This document shows, in pieces, positions 51,580 to 60,673 of a stretch of DNA of 64,000 nt. Within the stretch, counting starts at the first letter, position 1, and the number at the start of each line of letters is the position of its first letter. The DNA comes from an uncultured Flavobacteriaceae bacterium. GTDB lineage: Bacteria > Bacteroidota > Bacteroidia > Flavobacteriales > Flavobacteriaceae. The notes below the pieces were generated by a model. That model worked only from the letters and a program-made list of their open reading frames with translations, searched no databases and had not been told where the DNA came from. The DNA lies in contig CAJWPZ010000001.1 of assembly GCA_913045325.1 (NCBI GenBank), forward strand, positions 149,478-213,477, read 5' to 3'. The position numbers were made by a program, and so were the translations under genes.

Positions 51580-54500
51580 TTATTTATTAATACTCAATTT
51601 TGTTTGGATACCATCAAAGGAAATTTCAGTGCCCTGTTCCATTTCTACTTTAAATGAAAGGGTATCTGTTAGAGTTTCTTCTTTGATATATTCAAGATTT
51701 TGCTCAACTGCGGTGTCTAATAATTCACAAGACAACAAGCTTACATGAATTCTATCTGTAACTTCAAAACCAGAATCTTTACGCAGGTTTTGGATACGGT
51801 TAACAATCTCTCTTGCTATTCCTTCATTTTTTAATGTTTCAGAAATAGTGACGTCTAGGGCAACAGTTATTCCATTGCTGTTGGCAACTAACCAACCCTC
51901 AATATCTTGAGAACTAATTAGAACATCATCCAAGGTCAATGTAGTACTTTTTTCTGAAATTTTAATAGGCATTTGCCCTTCTTTTTCTAACAAATTAATC
52001 TCGTCTTGACCAAGCTGATTAATAACAGCGGCTACCGCCTTCATGTCTTTTCCAAAACGAGGCCCTAGCTTTTTAAAGTCTGGCTTAATTTGTTTCACCA
52101 AAATCCCAGAGTCCTGATCAATAAGCTGTATCTGCTTGACATTAACTTCACTTTTAATTAAATCACTAACGGCTTGAATTTCTTTCCTAGCCACTTCGTC
52201 TAAGACAGGCACCATAATTTTTTGCAGCGGTTGGCGCACTTTTATTTTCTCTCTCTGTCTTAAAGATAAAACTAAAGAAGATATGGTTTGGGCTTTTTGC
52301 ATTCTAGCTTCTAAGGCGCTATCAATTAGTGCAGTGTTGGCAACCGGGAAATCTGTTAAGTGAACAGAGATTTTTACCCCATCTTTTGACACAACGGCCA
52401 CTAAATCTTTATATAGCCTATCCATGAAAAACGGTGCTATTGGTGCGCCCAATTTGGCAACAGTTTCCAAACAAGTATACAGGGTTTGGTAGGCAGATAT
52501 TTTGTCTTCCCCATAGCTTCCTTTCCAGTAACGTCTTCTGCTCAAACGCACAAACCAATTGCTTAAGTTTTCACCAACAAAATTTTGTACAGCTCTTGCC
52601 GCTTTGGTAGGCTCATACTCTGTAAAGGCCTGGTCTACGGTTTGAATAAGTGTATTGAGTTCACTTAATATCCAACGGTCAATTTCTGGGCGTTTTTCGG
52701 CAGCAATAGCTGGTTCACTGTAATTAAAACCATCTAAATTAGCGTATAAAGCGAAGAAGTTATAAGTGTTATACAGGGTGCCAAAAAACTTGTTACGTAC
52801 CTCTGCAATACCATCAATATCAAACTTAAGGTTATCCCAAGGATTGGCATTGCTTATCATGTACCAGCGTGTTGCATCGGGGCCATACTTGTCTAAGGTC
52901 TCAAAAGGGTCTGTGGCATTTCCTAGACGTTTAGACATTTTTTGCCCGTTTTTATCTAAAACCAACCCGTTGCTTACTACATTTTTATAAGCTACATCAT
53001 CAAAAATCATAGTAGCAATGGCATGAAGGGTGTAAAACCATCCACGTGTTTGATCTACTCCTTCTGCTATAAAATCTGCTTTGCGCCAGATGTTCTCTAC
53101 TTTTTCTTTGTTTTCAAATGGGTAGTGCCACTGGGCGTATGGCATAGATCCAGAATCAAACCAAACATCAATTAAATCTGCCTCTCGCTGCATTGGTTTA
53201 CCGCTATCTGAGACAAGGGTAATTTTATCTACTATGTTTTTATGAAGGTCTACTTTGTTGTAATTTTCCTGCGTAAAATCACCCACAACAAAGTCTTGGT
53301 AAATATCTTTTTGTAAAACCCCTGCAGTGACCGCCTTTTGCATTTGAGTCTTCAACTCCTCTATACTACCAATAATAATCTCTTCTGTGCCATCCTCTGT
53401 GCGCCATAAAGGTAACGGAATACCCCAATAACGTGATCGAGATAAATTCCAATCATTAGCATTGGCTAACCAATTCCCAAAACGTCCTTCTCCTGTTGCT
53501 TTTGGCTTCCAGTTAATGGTTTTATTTAGCTCGTGCATGCGGTCTTTAAAGTTGGTCACTTTAATAAACCAAGAGTCTAGAGGATAGTATAATATAGGCT
53601 TATCTGTACGCCAGCAGTTAGGATAACTGTGCACATACTTCTCAACTTTAAACGCCTTGTTCTCTATTTTTAATTTAATGGCAATCTCTACATCTACAGA
53701 TTTCTCTGGAGCTTGACCATCATCATAATATTCGTTTTTTACATACTTGCCAGCAAATTCTTGAAGCTCTGGTCTAAACTTTCCTTGGAGATCTACAAGT
53801 GGCACTAAGTTATCATTGGCATCTTTGACCAACATAGGGGGCACCTGCGGAACTGCTTGTTTGGCTACCAAGGCATCGTCTGCACCAAAAGTTGGAGCTG
53901 TGTGTACAATACCGGTACCGTCTTCTGTGGTTACAAAATCTCCTGCAATGACCCTAAAGGCATCTGCTACTCCCGCGTCTGGTGTTGCATACTCTAGTAA
54001 CTGCTCATACCTAATTTCTAATAAATCATTCCCTTTACAGTGGGCTGCAATAAAGTAAGGGATTTTTTTATCCTCTTTACTGTAGTTTGATACTACCGCT
54101 ACATCTTGTGTTTGCTCGTATTTTCCAGCAAATTGTTTTGCTACTAGGTTTTTGGCAAGAATTACATGAATTGGCTCAAAGGTGTATTGGTTGTAGGTTG
54201 AAACAACTACGTAATCAATCTTTGATCCAACGGTTAAGGCTGTGTTTGAGGGTAATGTCCATGGAGTGGTTGTCCAGGCAAGAAAATGCAAGTGATCAAA
54301 CTTCTTTAAAAAATCTGGCAAGGTACGCTCTACTGCTTTAAACTGCGCCACTACCGTAGTGTCTGTAACATCTTGATAGGTTCCGGGCTGGTTTAGCTCA
54401 TGGCTACTTAGGCCGGTTCCTGCCTTTGGAGAATAAGGCTGTATGGTATATCCTTTATACAATAAATCTTTATTGTAAATCTGCTTTAAAAGCCACCATA

Positions 54501-54981
54501 CACTCTCCATGTATTTTGGTTTGTAGGTAACATAAGGGTCCTGCATGTCTACCCAATACCCGTAACTTTCGGTTACTTTGTTCCACACATCAGTGTACTT
54601 CATGACCGCTTTACGACAGGCCTTGTTATAGTCTTCTACAGAAATTTTATTCCCAATATCTTCTTTGGTAATACCAAGTTGTTTCTCAACGCCAAGTTCT
54701 ATTGGCAAACCGTGAGTGTCCCAACCTGCTTTACGATCTACTTTAAAACCTTTTTGAGTTTTATAACGGCAAAATATATCCTTTATGGCTCGAGCCATTA
54801 CGTGATGAATTCCTGGCAATCCATTTGCAGATGGAGGCCCTTCAAAAAACACAAAAGGTGTTGCTCCTTCACGAATGGAAATACTCTGCTCGAAAATTTG
54901 TTCTTCTTTCCAGAAATCCAGTATTTCTTCTCCAAGTTTTGGGAGGTCTAAGCCTTTATATTCTTTAAATTTTGTGCTCAT
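51580..54981 (-). CDS. ileS: Isoleucyl-tRNA synthetase
   Basis: This 1133-residue class Ia enzyme charges tRNA-Ile and edits misactivated valine. It shows the HIGH-type motif in NGLPGIHHVMARA, the editing domain (about 190-400, with WTTTPWTLPSNTAL), the KMSKR motif in NGQKMSKRLGN, and the anticodon-binding domain after about residue 680. The length, longer than in E. coli, and the C-terminal extension match the second bacterial/eukaryote-like type common in Bacteroidota. The leader contains two hairpins, but nothing like a T-box. Confidence 0.96.
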   Translation of the reverse strand: MSTKFKEYKGLDLPKLGEEILDFWKEEQIFEQSISIREGATPFVFFEGPPSANGLPGIHHVMARAIKDIFCRYKTQKGFKVDRKAGWDTHGLPIELGVEKQLGITKEDIGNKISVEDYNKACRKAVMKYTDVWNKVTESYGYWVDMQDPYVTYKPKYMESVWWLLKQIYNKDLLYKGYTIQPYSPKAGTGLSSHELNQPGTYQDVTDTTVVAQFKAVERTLPDFLKKFDHLHFLAWTTTPWTLPSNTALTVGSKIDYVVVSTYNQYTFEPIHVILAKNLVAKQFAGKYEQTQDVAVVSNYSKEDKKIPYFIAAHCKGNDLLEIRYEQLLEYATPDAGVADAFRVIAGDFVTTEDGTGIVHTAPTFGADDALVAKQAVPQVPPMLVKDANDNLVPLVDLQGKFRPELQEFAGKYVKNEYYDDGQAPEKSVDVEIAIKLKIENKAFKVEKYVHSYPNCWRTDKPILYYPLDSWFIKVTNFKDRMHELNKTINWKPKATGEGRFGNWLANANDWNLSRSRYWGIPLPLWRTEDGTEEIIIGSIEELKTQMQKAVTAGVLQKDIYQDFVVGDFTQENYNKVDLHKNIVDKITLVSDSGKPMQREADLIDVWFDSGSMPYAQWHYPFENKEKVENIWRKADFIAEGVDQTRGWFYTLHAIATMIFDDVAYKNVVSNGLVLDKNGQKMSKRLGNATDPFETLDKYGPDATRWYMISNANPWDNLKFDIDGIAEVRNKFFGTLYNTYNFFALYANLDGFNYSEPAIAAEKRPEIDRWILSELNTLIQTVDQAFTEYEPTKAARAVQNFVGENLSNWFVRLSRRRYWKGSYGEDKISAYQTLYTCLETVAKLGAPIAPFFMDRLYKDLVAVVSKDGVKISVHLTDFPVANTALIDSALEARMQKAQTISSLVLSLRQREKIKVRQPLQKIMVPVLDEVARKEIQAVSDLIKSEVNVKQIQLIDQDSGILVKQIKPDFKKLGPRFGKDMKAVAAVINQLGQDEINLLEKEGQMPIKISEKSTTLTLDDVLISSQDIEGWLVANSNGITVALDVTISETLKNEGIAREIVNRIQNLRKDSGFEVTDRIHVSLLSCELLDTAVEQNLEYIKEETLTDTLSFKVEMEQGTEISFDGIQTKLSINK

Positions 54982-54990
54982 CTTGCAAAA

Positions 54991-55032
54991 TCGCGGTAGC
55001 GAGTGATTAAGTTTCCAAAAAAAAGGAAACTT
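54991..55032 (-). other. Two small hairpins in the ileS leader
   Basis: Between the putative -7 and the start codon lie an 8-bp stem (AAGTTTCC / GGAAACTT with an 8-nt A-rich loop, 55009-55032) and a 4-bp stem with tetraloop (TCGC-GGTA-GCGA, 54991-55002). They may regulate translation or be incidental. Confidence 0.45.
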
Positions 55033-55062
55033 GTTAGTAAAACTATGAATTGTTTAAGGCAG

Positions 55063-55070
55063 CAAATTTA
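55063..55070 (-). promoter_or_regulatory. Putative -7 element for ileS
   Basis: The minus strand reads TAAATTTG, 81 bp upstream of the start codon. It fits TAnnTTTG; a TTG at proper spacing was not seen. Confidence 0.4.
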
Positions 55071-55232
55071 ATCAATTTTAACTAAAAAATAAATGGAATG
55101 TCGTTTAGAGAAATATCTATTATTATCCCGTATTGCTTCAAGGGGTAAAATAAGTTGTCTGGTATTTTTATATATTAATTCAAAAAAATAATTTGATGCT
55201 AAAAATAATTTTCTTAGCCTTAAAAAAGGGCC

Positions 55233-55240
55233 TATTTTTG
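55233..55240 (+). promoter_or_regulatory. Putative -7 element for purD
   Basis: TATTTTTG lies 22 bp upstream of the purD ATG and fits TAnnTTTG. No TTG at consensus spacing was found. Confidence 0.45.
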
Positions 55241-55262
55241 TGATGCATAAAATCTATATTTC

Positions 55263-56531
55263 ATGAATGTATTAGTCTTAGGGTCTGGAGGTAGAGAACA
55301 TACTTTTGCCTATCAATTGGCAAAAAGTAGCCGTTGTAAAAATCTATTTGTAGCGCCAGGAAATGCCGGTACTGCTGCAATTGCAACAAATATTAGCCTA
55401 TCTGTTACAGATTTTGCTGCCATAGAACAATGTGTGTTACACAACGCTATTGATATGGTGGTTGTAGGTCCAGAAGACCCTCTTGTTCAGGGTATTGTAG
55501 ATTATTTTGCAGCTACACCTGGTTTACAGAAGGTGCAAATTATTGGTCCCTCACAAAAAGGAGCTTTATTAGAGGGTAGTAAACAGCGTGCCAAAGAATT
55601 TATGATGGCCCACAACATTCCAACGGCAGGGTATGCAAGTTTTACTCCCGAAACACTAGGCGCAGGAAAACAGTTTCTAGAAACACTAAAAGCGCCCTAC
55701 GTATTAAAAGCAGATGGGCTAGCGGCAGGAAAAGGGGTTTTAATCATCCAAGATTTAAATGAGGCTAAAGATGCTTTGGCAGATATGTTGGGCGGAAAAT
55801 TTGGCGCAGCCAGTAACACGGTTGTCATTGAAGAATTTTTGGACGGGATAGAACTAAGCGTTTTTGTACTCACAGATGGCAAAAACTATAAAGTACTACC
55901 CACTGCCAAAGATTACAAACGCATTGGTGAGGGAGATACAGGATTAAACACAGGAGGTATGGGGGCTATTTCTCCAGTACCTTTTGCCGATGATGCCTTG
56001 ATGCAAAAAATTGAACAGCGCATTGTAATACCAACCGTAGAAGGTTTGCAGAAAGAAAACATTGATTACAAAGGTTTTGTGTTTATCGGTTTGATTAAAG
56101 TGGGTGATGACCCTTTTGTAATTGAATACAACGTGCGTATGGGAGATCCAGAAACCGAAGTGGTTTTACCAAGAATTAAAACAGATTTAGTAGCTGTATT
56201 TGAAGCTACCTTCAAGCAAAACTTAAACGCCTTAGATTTTGAACTAGACACCAGGGCTGCCGCAACTGTCATGTTGGTCTCTGGGGGTTATCCAGAGGCT
56301 TATGAAAAAGGGGAGGTGATTTCTGGTATTGAGGATGTTTCAGGTTCTATCGTATTTCATGCAGGAACCGCAATGAAGGACGGGGATGTTGTCACTAGTG
56401 GAGGGCGTGTTATTGCCGTTACATCTATGGATGAAGATTACAAAGAGGCCATAAAAAAATCCTACCAAAACATAGAAAAACTATCTTTTAACAGGATGAA
56501 TTTCAGAACCGATATCGGTTTTGATTTATAG
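55263..56531 (+). CDS. purD: Phosphoribosylamine-glycine ligase PurD
   Basis: PurD joins glycine to phosphoribosylamine with ATP, the second step of purine synthesis. The 422-residue ATP-grasp protein shows VLGSGGREHTFAYQL at the N-terminus, LKADGLAAGKGVLI for ATP binding, and EYNVRMGDPETEVVLPR for metal binding. Length is typical. It is a single-gene unit here; other pur genes are not adjacent. Confidence 0.96.
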   Translation: MNVLVLGSGGREHTFAYQLAKSSRCKNLFVAPGNAGTAAIATNISLSVTDFAAIEQCVLHNAIDMVVVGPEDPLVQGIVDYFAATPGLQKVQIIGPSQKGALLEGSKQRAKEFMMAHNIPTAGYASFTPETLGAGKQFLETLKAPYVLKADGLAAGKGVLIIQDLNEAKDALADMLGGKFGAASNTVVIEEFLDGIELSVFVLTDGKNYKVLPTAKDYKRIGEGDTGLNTGGMGAISPVPFADDALMQKIEQRIVIPTVEGLQKENIDYKGFVFIGLIKVGDDPFVIEYNVRMGDPETEVVLPRIKTDLVAVFEATFKQNLNALDFELDTRAAATVMLVSGGYPEAYEKGEVISGIEDVSGSIVFHAGTAMKDGDVVTSGGRVIAVTSMDEDYKEAIKKSYQNIEKLSFNRMNFRTDIGFDL

Positions 56532-56547
56532 CAAAGTACTTGGGGTA

Positions 56548-56793
56548 TTAGTTGTCTCCCCCAAGATATGAGTGTGATGTAGAAGAGGTGTCTTCTTCAT
56601 TGTTGTCGTTAAATTTCTTTAGCTGGAGCATCCAGTATACAAATGCAACAGAGCCAATAAGCATAAAGAACCAGTTCATAATGTTTGCCGCAGGCCAGTT
56701 TTCTAGTTCTAAAGCCCTTAATGCGTTAAAAGGAGCAAATAAAACTTCTTCTGTAAACTCTTGAATTGCGTAGAAAATATCTCTTAAAGCCAT
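56548..56793 (-). CDS. DUF6341 small membrane protein
   Basis: This 81-residue protein starts MALRDIFYAIQEFTEEVLFAPFNALR, has one membrane helix (about residues 38-60) and an acidic Ser/Thr-rich tail. This matches the small flavobacterial family DUF6341. The track's longer ORF starts at 56832, but a good promoter (-7 at 56812-56819) lies within that extension, so the ATG at 56793 is used. It is divergent from the DUF6427 gene, its usual neighbour. Function unknown. Confidence 0.78.
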   Translation of the reverse strand: MALRDIFYAIQEFTEEVLFAPFNALRALELENWPAANIMNWFFMLIGSVAFVYWMLQLKKFNDNNEEDTSSTSHSYLGGDN

Positions 56794-56811
56794 ATCTTTA
56801 TATTTATTTCG

Positions 56812-56842
56812 CAAAAGTATAAAATACCCCATATGCTCACAA
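56812..56842 (-). promoter_or_regulatory. Putative promoter of the DUF6341 gene
   Basis: On the minus strand TTG (56840-56842), a 20-nt spacer and TACTTTTG (56812-56819) match the flavobacterial consensus very well. It overlaps the first codons of the divergent DUF6427 gene. Confidence 0.6.
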
Positions 56843-57765
56843 GCTTTTTCGGTAAATCTAAACCCATAAATTACATACTTGTTAGTATTGCCATTATAAT
56901 TGGCTATTTTTTGAGGCTTCTAACAGCCCAAGAGCTGACACTAGGGCTAGGTTCTTTGGGCTCTAATGGAGTTGTTATTTTTTTAATGGTATTTGCGGTT
57001 TTATTGTTAGACTTTATCATTAGAAAGAACAATGTCACAAAAAATAACACCTTTGCCATTTTACTATTTGTGCTTTTTGTATTGCTGGTGCCTCAGGTTT
57101 ACAAATCTCCACAACTCATTTTAGCAAATATCTTCGTGCTACTAGCCACTAGAAGAATTTTGAGTTTAACCACAGAAAAAAATACAGTAAAAAAAATATT
57201 TGATGCTACTATGTACATCACTTTAGCTTCTTTTTGTTATGGTTGGGCTATTTTATTTTTTGTGGTGCTATACCCAGCAATTATTAATAAAACTAAATTT
57301 AATGTAAGCTATTTATTCATTCCTATTATTGGATTTTTAGGCATCACAAGTATTGCCGTGGCGTATCAGCTTATAGCAACAGGCTCCTATACTTGGCTTT
57401 ATCACTGGATTCCAGGGAGAGATTTTGACCTGAGTGCTTATGGAGATAGAGGCCTTTTTATTACAACTATTTTTTTACTAAGTATGCTGCTTTGGATGGG
57501 CGGGGCTAGACTCACAAAACTAGCCTCTTTGTCAAAAAAAGAAAAACCATCTGCCATTACCATATTGCTTATTATCATTATTAGCGTGGGCATTATAGTA
57601 ATCAAAACACAAAAAAATGGAAGTGAGCTATTTTTCCTTTTTGCCCCTTTAGCGGCTATTACCTCAAATTATATAGAATCTGGAAAATCAAAAACTCGCC
57701 GAGTGTTTAATGAGGTGTTTTTATGGTCTTTGTTTGCCCTAGTGCTAATCTTCCCTTTTATCTAA
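56833..57765 (+). CDS. DUF6427 polytopic membrane protein
   Basis: A 310-residue protein with about nine to ten hydrophobic segments across its whole length and few charged residues. The N-terminus MLTSFFGKSKPINYILV and the RRILSLTTEKNTVKKIFDA loop fit DUF6427, known from flavobacteria. The overall pattern resembles polysaccharide or O-antigen-related membrane proteins, but no catalytic motif is recognised. It begins back-to-back with the DUF6341 unit and is followed by DUF4254 and a glycosyltransferase, suggesting an envelope function. Confidence 0.78.
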   Translation: MLTSFFGKSKPINYILVSIAIIIGYFLRLLTAQELTLGLGSLGSNGVVIFLMVFAVLLLDFIIRKNNVTKNNTFAILLFVLFVLLVPQVYKSPQLILANIFVLLATRRILSLTTEKNTVKKIFDATMYITLASFCYGWAILFFVVLYPAIINKTKFNVSYLFIPIIGFLGITSIAVAYQLIATGSYTWLYHWIPGRDFDLSAYGDRGLFITTIFLLSMLLWMGGARLTKLASLSKKEKPSAITILLIIIISVGIIVIKTQKNGSELFFLFAPLAAITSNYIESGKSKTRRVFNEVFLWSLFALVLIFPFI

Positions 57766-57838
57766 ATAGCACTTGTTTAATAAGTGAGATGTCTTCAAAA
57801 CCCTATATGATTGCTCTTATGCTATGAAAAATTTATGA

Positions 57839-57846
57839 TACCTTTG
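57839..57846 (+). promoter_or_regulatory. Putative -7 element for DUF4254/glycosyltransferase
   Basis: TACCTTTG fits TAnnTTTG, 35 bp before the ATG. The nearest TTG (57811-57813) is 25 nt away, slightly outside the usual spacing. Confidence 0.4.
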
Positions 57847-57881
57847 TAGTCTAGACACTAACACATTATAATATATTTTCC

Positions 57882-58493
57882 ATGAATTTTAGCGAGATTG
57901 CAAACACCGTTTTTAAGCAAGTGATAGACACCTATCACATCATAAATACTGTAGACCAACCTTTTACAAATAGCTACACCAAAGAGACTCATTTATTGGA
58001 GCACTTATTGTATCGTAAATGCTGGATTGACACTGTTCAATGGCACTATGAAGATATCATACGTGATCCTCAAATTGATCCTGTAGCTGCACTTACCTTG
58101 AAACGTCAAATTGACGCCAGTAATCAAGACCGTACAGATATGGTAGAATATATAGACAGCTACTTCTTGGATACTAACAAAGACATAGCAACGCTCTCAA
58201 ATGCAACTATTAACACAGAAAGCCCAGCATGGGGAGTAGACAGGCTCTCTATTTTGGCTTTAAAAGTATTTCATATGCACCAAGAGGCAACGCGCGGCGA
58301 TGCCTCACAAAGCCACCGCGATGGATGTCAAACGAAGCTTAACATCTTGCTAGAACAGCGCGTTGATTTGAGTACCGCCATTGACCAGTTACTGCATGAT
58401 ATCAAAACAGGAAACAAGTACATGAAGGTATACAAGCAAATGAAGATGTATAATGATGATGAGCTAAACCCAGTATTGAGAGGGCAAAAATAA
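57882..58493 (+). CDS. DUF4254 family protein
   Basis: A 203-residue soluble, mostly helical protein. The DUF4254 pattern is visible in LLEHLLYRKCWIDTVQWHYEDIIRDP and in TESPAWGVDRLSILALKVFHM. It is found mainly in Bacteroidota next to family 9 glycosyltransferases, as here (26 bp upstream of one). This points to a role in LPS or cell-surface glycan assembly, perhaps as a partner of the transferase. Biochemical function is unknown. Confidence 0.85.
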   Translation: MNFSEIANTVFKQVIDTYHIINTVDQPFTNSYTKETHLLEHLLYRKCWIDTVQWHYEDIIRDPQIDPVAALTLKRQIDASNQDRTDMVEYIDSYFLDTNKDIATLSNATINTESPAWGVDRLSILALKVFHMHQEATRGDASQSHRDGCQTKLNILLEQRVDLSTAIDQLLHDIKTGNKYMKVYKQMKMYNDDELNPVLRGQK

Positions 58494-58519
58494 CTCCTTT
58501 TTTACCTAAGTTAATTATA

Positions 58520-59557
58520 TTGAAAACCGCAGCACACATTTTGGTAATTCGCCTTTCGGCCATGGGAGATGTGGCTATGCTGGTTCCTGTTTTGCGGGTG
58601 CTTACCGCAACATACCCAAAGCTCAATATTACTGTTGTTACCAAAGGTTTTTTAGCGCCGTTGTTTGAAGACCTTAAAAACGTGAGGGTATTACCTGCAG
58701 ATCTTAAGGGTGCACACAAAGGGTTTTTAGGTCTATTGCAACTAGCAAAAGACGCTAAAGAGTTAGATATTACTTGTGTTGCAGACACCCACAATGTTTT
58801 AAGGTCTAAAATTATCAGGTCCTTATTGTGGCTTCAGGCACTAAAAACGGCAAGCATAAATAAAGCAAGGGGCGAGAAAAAACAACTTATAAATGCCAAA
58901 GGTGGCAAATTACAAGCCATTAAAAAAACCCATGAGCGGTATGCAGATGTTTTTGCCAAACTTGGATTTCCTATAAATTTAACAGAACATCAATTTCCTG
59001 CAAGAAAAGTTCTCTCTGCAAAGACACAAAAACTTATAGGCCTTAGCTCTAAAAAGTTTATTGGTGTGGCTCCTTTTGCAGCCCACAAAGGTAAAGCATA
59101 CCCGCCTCATCTAATGAAACAAGTGATAGCGCAATTAAGCAGCTCTGGAGATTATGCAATTTTTTTATTTGGAGGTGGCGCTACAGAAATAGCACAACTA
59201 GACAAGCTCTCTGATGGTTTTGAAGGGGTTACAAACATGGCGGGGAAACTTTCCTTTACCCAAGAACTGGAGCTTATATCAAACCTTGATGTGATGCTTG
59301 CCATGGATAGTGGTAATGGTCATCTTGCTGCTTTATATGATATTCCTGTACTTACCATTTGGGGTGTTACGCATCCTGCTTTGGGGTTTGCTCCTTTTAA
59401 CCAAGAGGCAAAAAATCAACTCCTCGCAGATAGAACAAAATATCCTTTAGTACCAACCTCTGTGTATGGTAACAGCTATCCTGATGGATACCAAAAAGCC
59501 ATAGAAACTATTTCTCCTGGCGCTATTGTTGAAAAAGTAGTGTCTGTTTTAAAATAA
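58520..59557 (+). CDS. Glycosyltransferase family 9 (heptosyltransferase-like)
   Basis: The 345-residue GT-B enzyme resembles ADP-heptose:LPS heptosyltransferases. Motifs are HILVIRLSAMGDVAMLVPV at the N-terminus and AMDSGNGHLAALYDIPVLTIWG in the sugar-nucleotide site. It begins at a TTG codon (58520), required because the conserved N-terminal strand starts immediately after it and the next in-frame ATG would delete it. It shares a probable transcript with DUF4254. It likely adds a sugar to lipid A core in the cytosol; the sugar donor is not readable. Confidence 0.88.
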   Translation: MKTAAHILVIRLSAMGDVAMLVPVLRVLTATYPKLNITVVTKGFLAPLFEDLKNVRVLPADLKGAHKGFLGLLQLAKDAKELDITCVADTHNVLRSKIIRSLLWLQALKTASINKARGEKKQLINAKGGKLQAIKKTHERYADVFAKLGFPINLTEHQFPARKVLSAKTQKLIGLSSKKFIGVAPFAAHKGKAYPPHLMKQVIAQLSSSGDYAIFLFGGGATEIAQLDKLSDGFEGVTNMAGKLSFTQELELISNLDVMLAMDSGNGHLAALYDIPVLTIWGVTHPALGFAPFNQEAKNQLLADRTKYPLVPTSVYGNSYPDGYQKAIETISPGAIVEKVVSVLK

Positions 59558-59564
59558 GCGCTTA

Positions 59565-60614
59565 CTAGATATCATCATAATCCAATACCACTGTTGGAGT
59601 AACAGGATGTGCTTGACAGGTAAGTACAAGCCCTTCTGCTACCTCACTATCTGTTAAGATTTGGTTTTGACGCATTTCGGCTTTCCCCTCAATAACTCTT
59701 CCAATACAAGAGCTGCAAATACCTCCTTGACAAGAGTAAGGGGCATCCAGTTGTTTTTCTAAAGCCGCCTCTAGAATTGTTTTATTTTGAGGCATTGTAA
59801 ATTGCTCTGTAACCTGATCAACAATAATAGAAATAGACGTTGTGCCATCCTTTACTGTCTCTGGGGCTTCTGCAAGAGTTGTGGTAAATAGTTCGAAATG
59901 AATGTGACTTTTTGAAACTCCAGATGCTACAAGTGTATTTGAAACTTCATCAATCATGGCCTCTGGGCCACATATAAAAAAGTCCTTAAAAGAGTTTTGT
60001 TTGTACTTATTGGTTAGGTAATAGCTTACAACGTTTTTATCAATACGGCCTCGAGCTGCGTTGGTTTCTTGAGAGCGGCTATAAATATATTCTACAAAGA
60101 ATCGCTCTGGAAACTGAGCCTTTAACTGCTCAATAGTTTCATAAAACATAGCCTCCTGTTTTGTTTGATTTCCGTAAACAAGTAAAAAGGTGCTGTTAGA
60201 TTCCTGCTCTAGGACTGTTTGAGCAATGGATAGAATTGGGGTAATTCCACTTCCTGCTGCAAAGGCGGCAACATGATGCGCCTCTTGAGAGTTGGGGTTA
60301 AGGGTAAATTTTCCTTGGGGAGGCATTACCTGCAAAACATCACCCACTGCCAATTGATCATTGGCATAGACAGAAAAAGTACCATTAGCTACTTTTTTAA
60401 TACCTACTGTAAGCAGACCACTTGATGGTGAGCTACAAATAGAATAGGCGCGCCTTACTTGGTCCCCGTTTATAGTGTGATTTAAAGTAATATATTGTCC
60501 TGCCGAGAAACTAAAAGACGTTTTAAGTGCTTGAGGAACATCAAAAGTAACAGCTACAGAGGTAGGGGTTTCTTGTTTTATTTCTGATATTTTTAAGGCA
60601 TGAAAATCGCTCAT
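59565..60614 (-). CDS. PaaE-type flavin/2Fe-2S oxidoreductase
   Basis: The 349-residue reductase has an FNR-type FAD domain (about 1-100, with RRAYSICSSP), an NAD(P) domain (about 105-235, with AAGSGITPILSIAQ and CGPEAMI) and a C-terminal plant-type ferredoxin domain with cluster cysteines in CQGGICSSC and LTCQAHP. This order matches PaaE of phenylacetyl-CoA epoxidase, but no other paa genes are here. It may therefore serve another oxygenase or desaturase. The ATG at 60614 (MSDFHALK) is preferred to 60623. Confidence 0.88.
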   Translation of the reverse strand: MSDFHALKISEIKQETPTSVAVTFDVPQALKTSFSFSAGQYITLNHTINGDQVRRAYSICSSPSSGLLTVGIKKVANGTFSVYANDQLAVGDVLQVMPPQGKFTLNPNSQEAHHVAAFAAGSGITPILSIAQTVLEQESNSTFLLVYGNQTKQEAMFYETIEQLKAQFPERFFVEYIYSRSQETNAARGRIDKNVVSYYLTNKYKQNSFKDFFICGPEAMIDEVSNTLVASGVSKSHIHFELFTTTLAEAPETVKDGTTSISIIVDQVTEQFTMPQNKTILEAALEKQLDAPYSCQGGICSSCIGRVIEGKAEMRQNQILTDSEVAEGLVLTCQAHPVTPTVVLDYDDI

Positions 60615-60630
60615 ATAATTCAATTTTTTA

Positions 60631-60638
60631 CAAAAGTA
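60631..60638 (-). promoter_or_regulatory. Putative -7 element for the PaaE-type reductase
   Basis: The minus strand reads TACTTTTG, 16 bp upstream of the preferred ATG. A well-spaced TTG was not found. Confidence 0.4.
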
Positions 60639-60673
60639 ATGAAGTCTGTTACCTAAACCGACTTAATTTTGTG

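Noticed and set aside
54982-55070. T-box riboswitch before ileS
   Set aside because: The leader is only about 80 nt and shows neither a T-box sequence nor an antiterminator; T-boxes are not known in this phylum.
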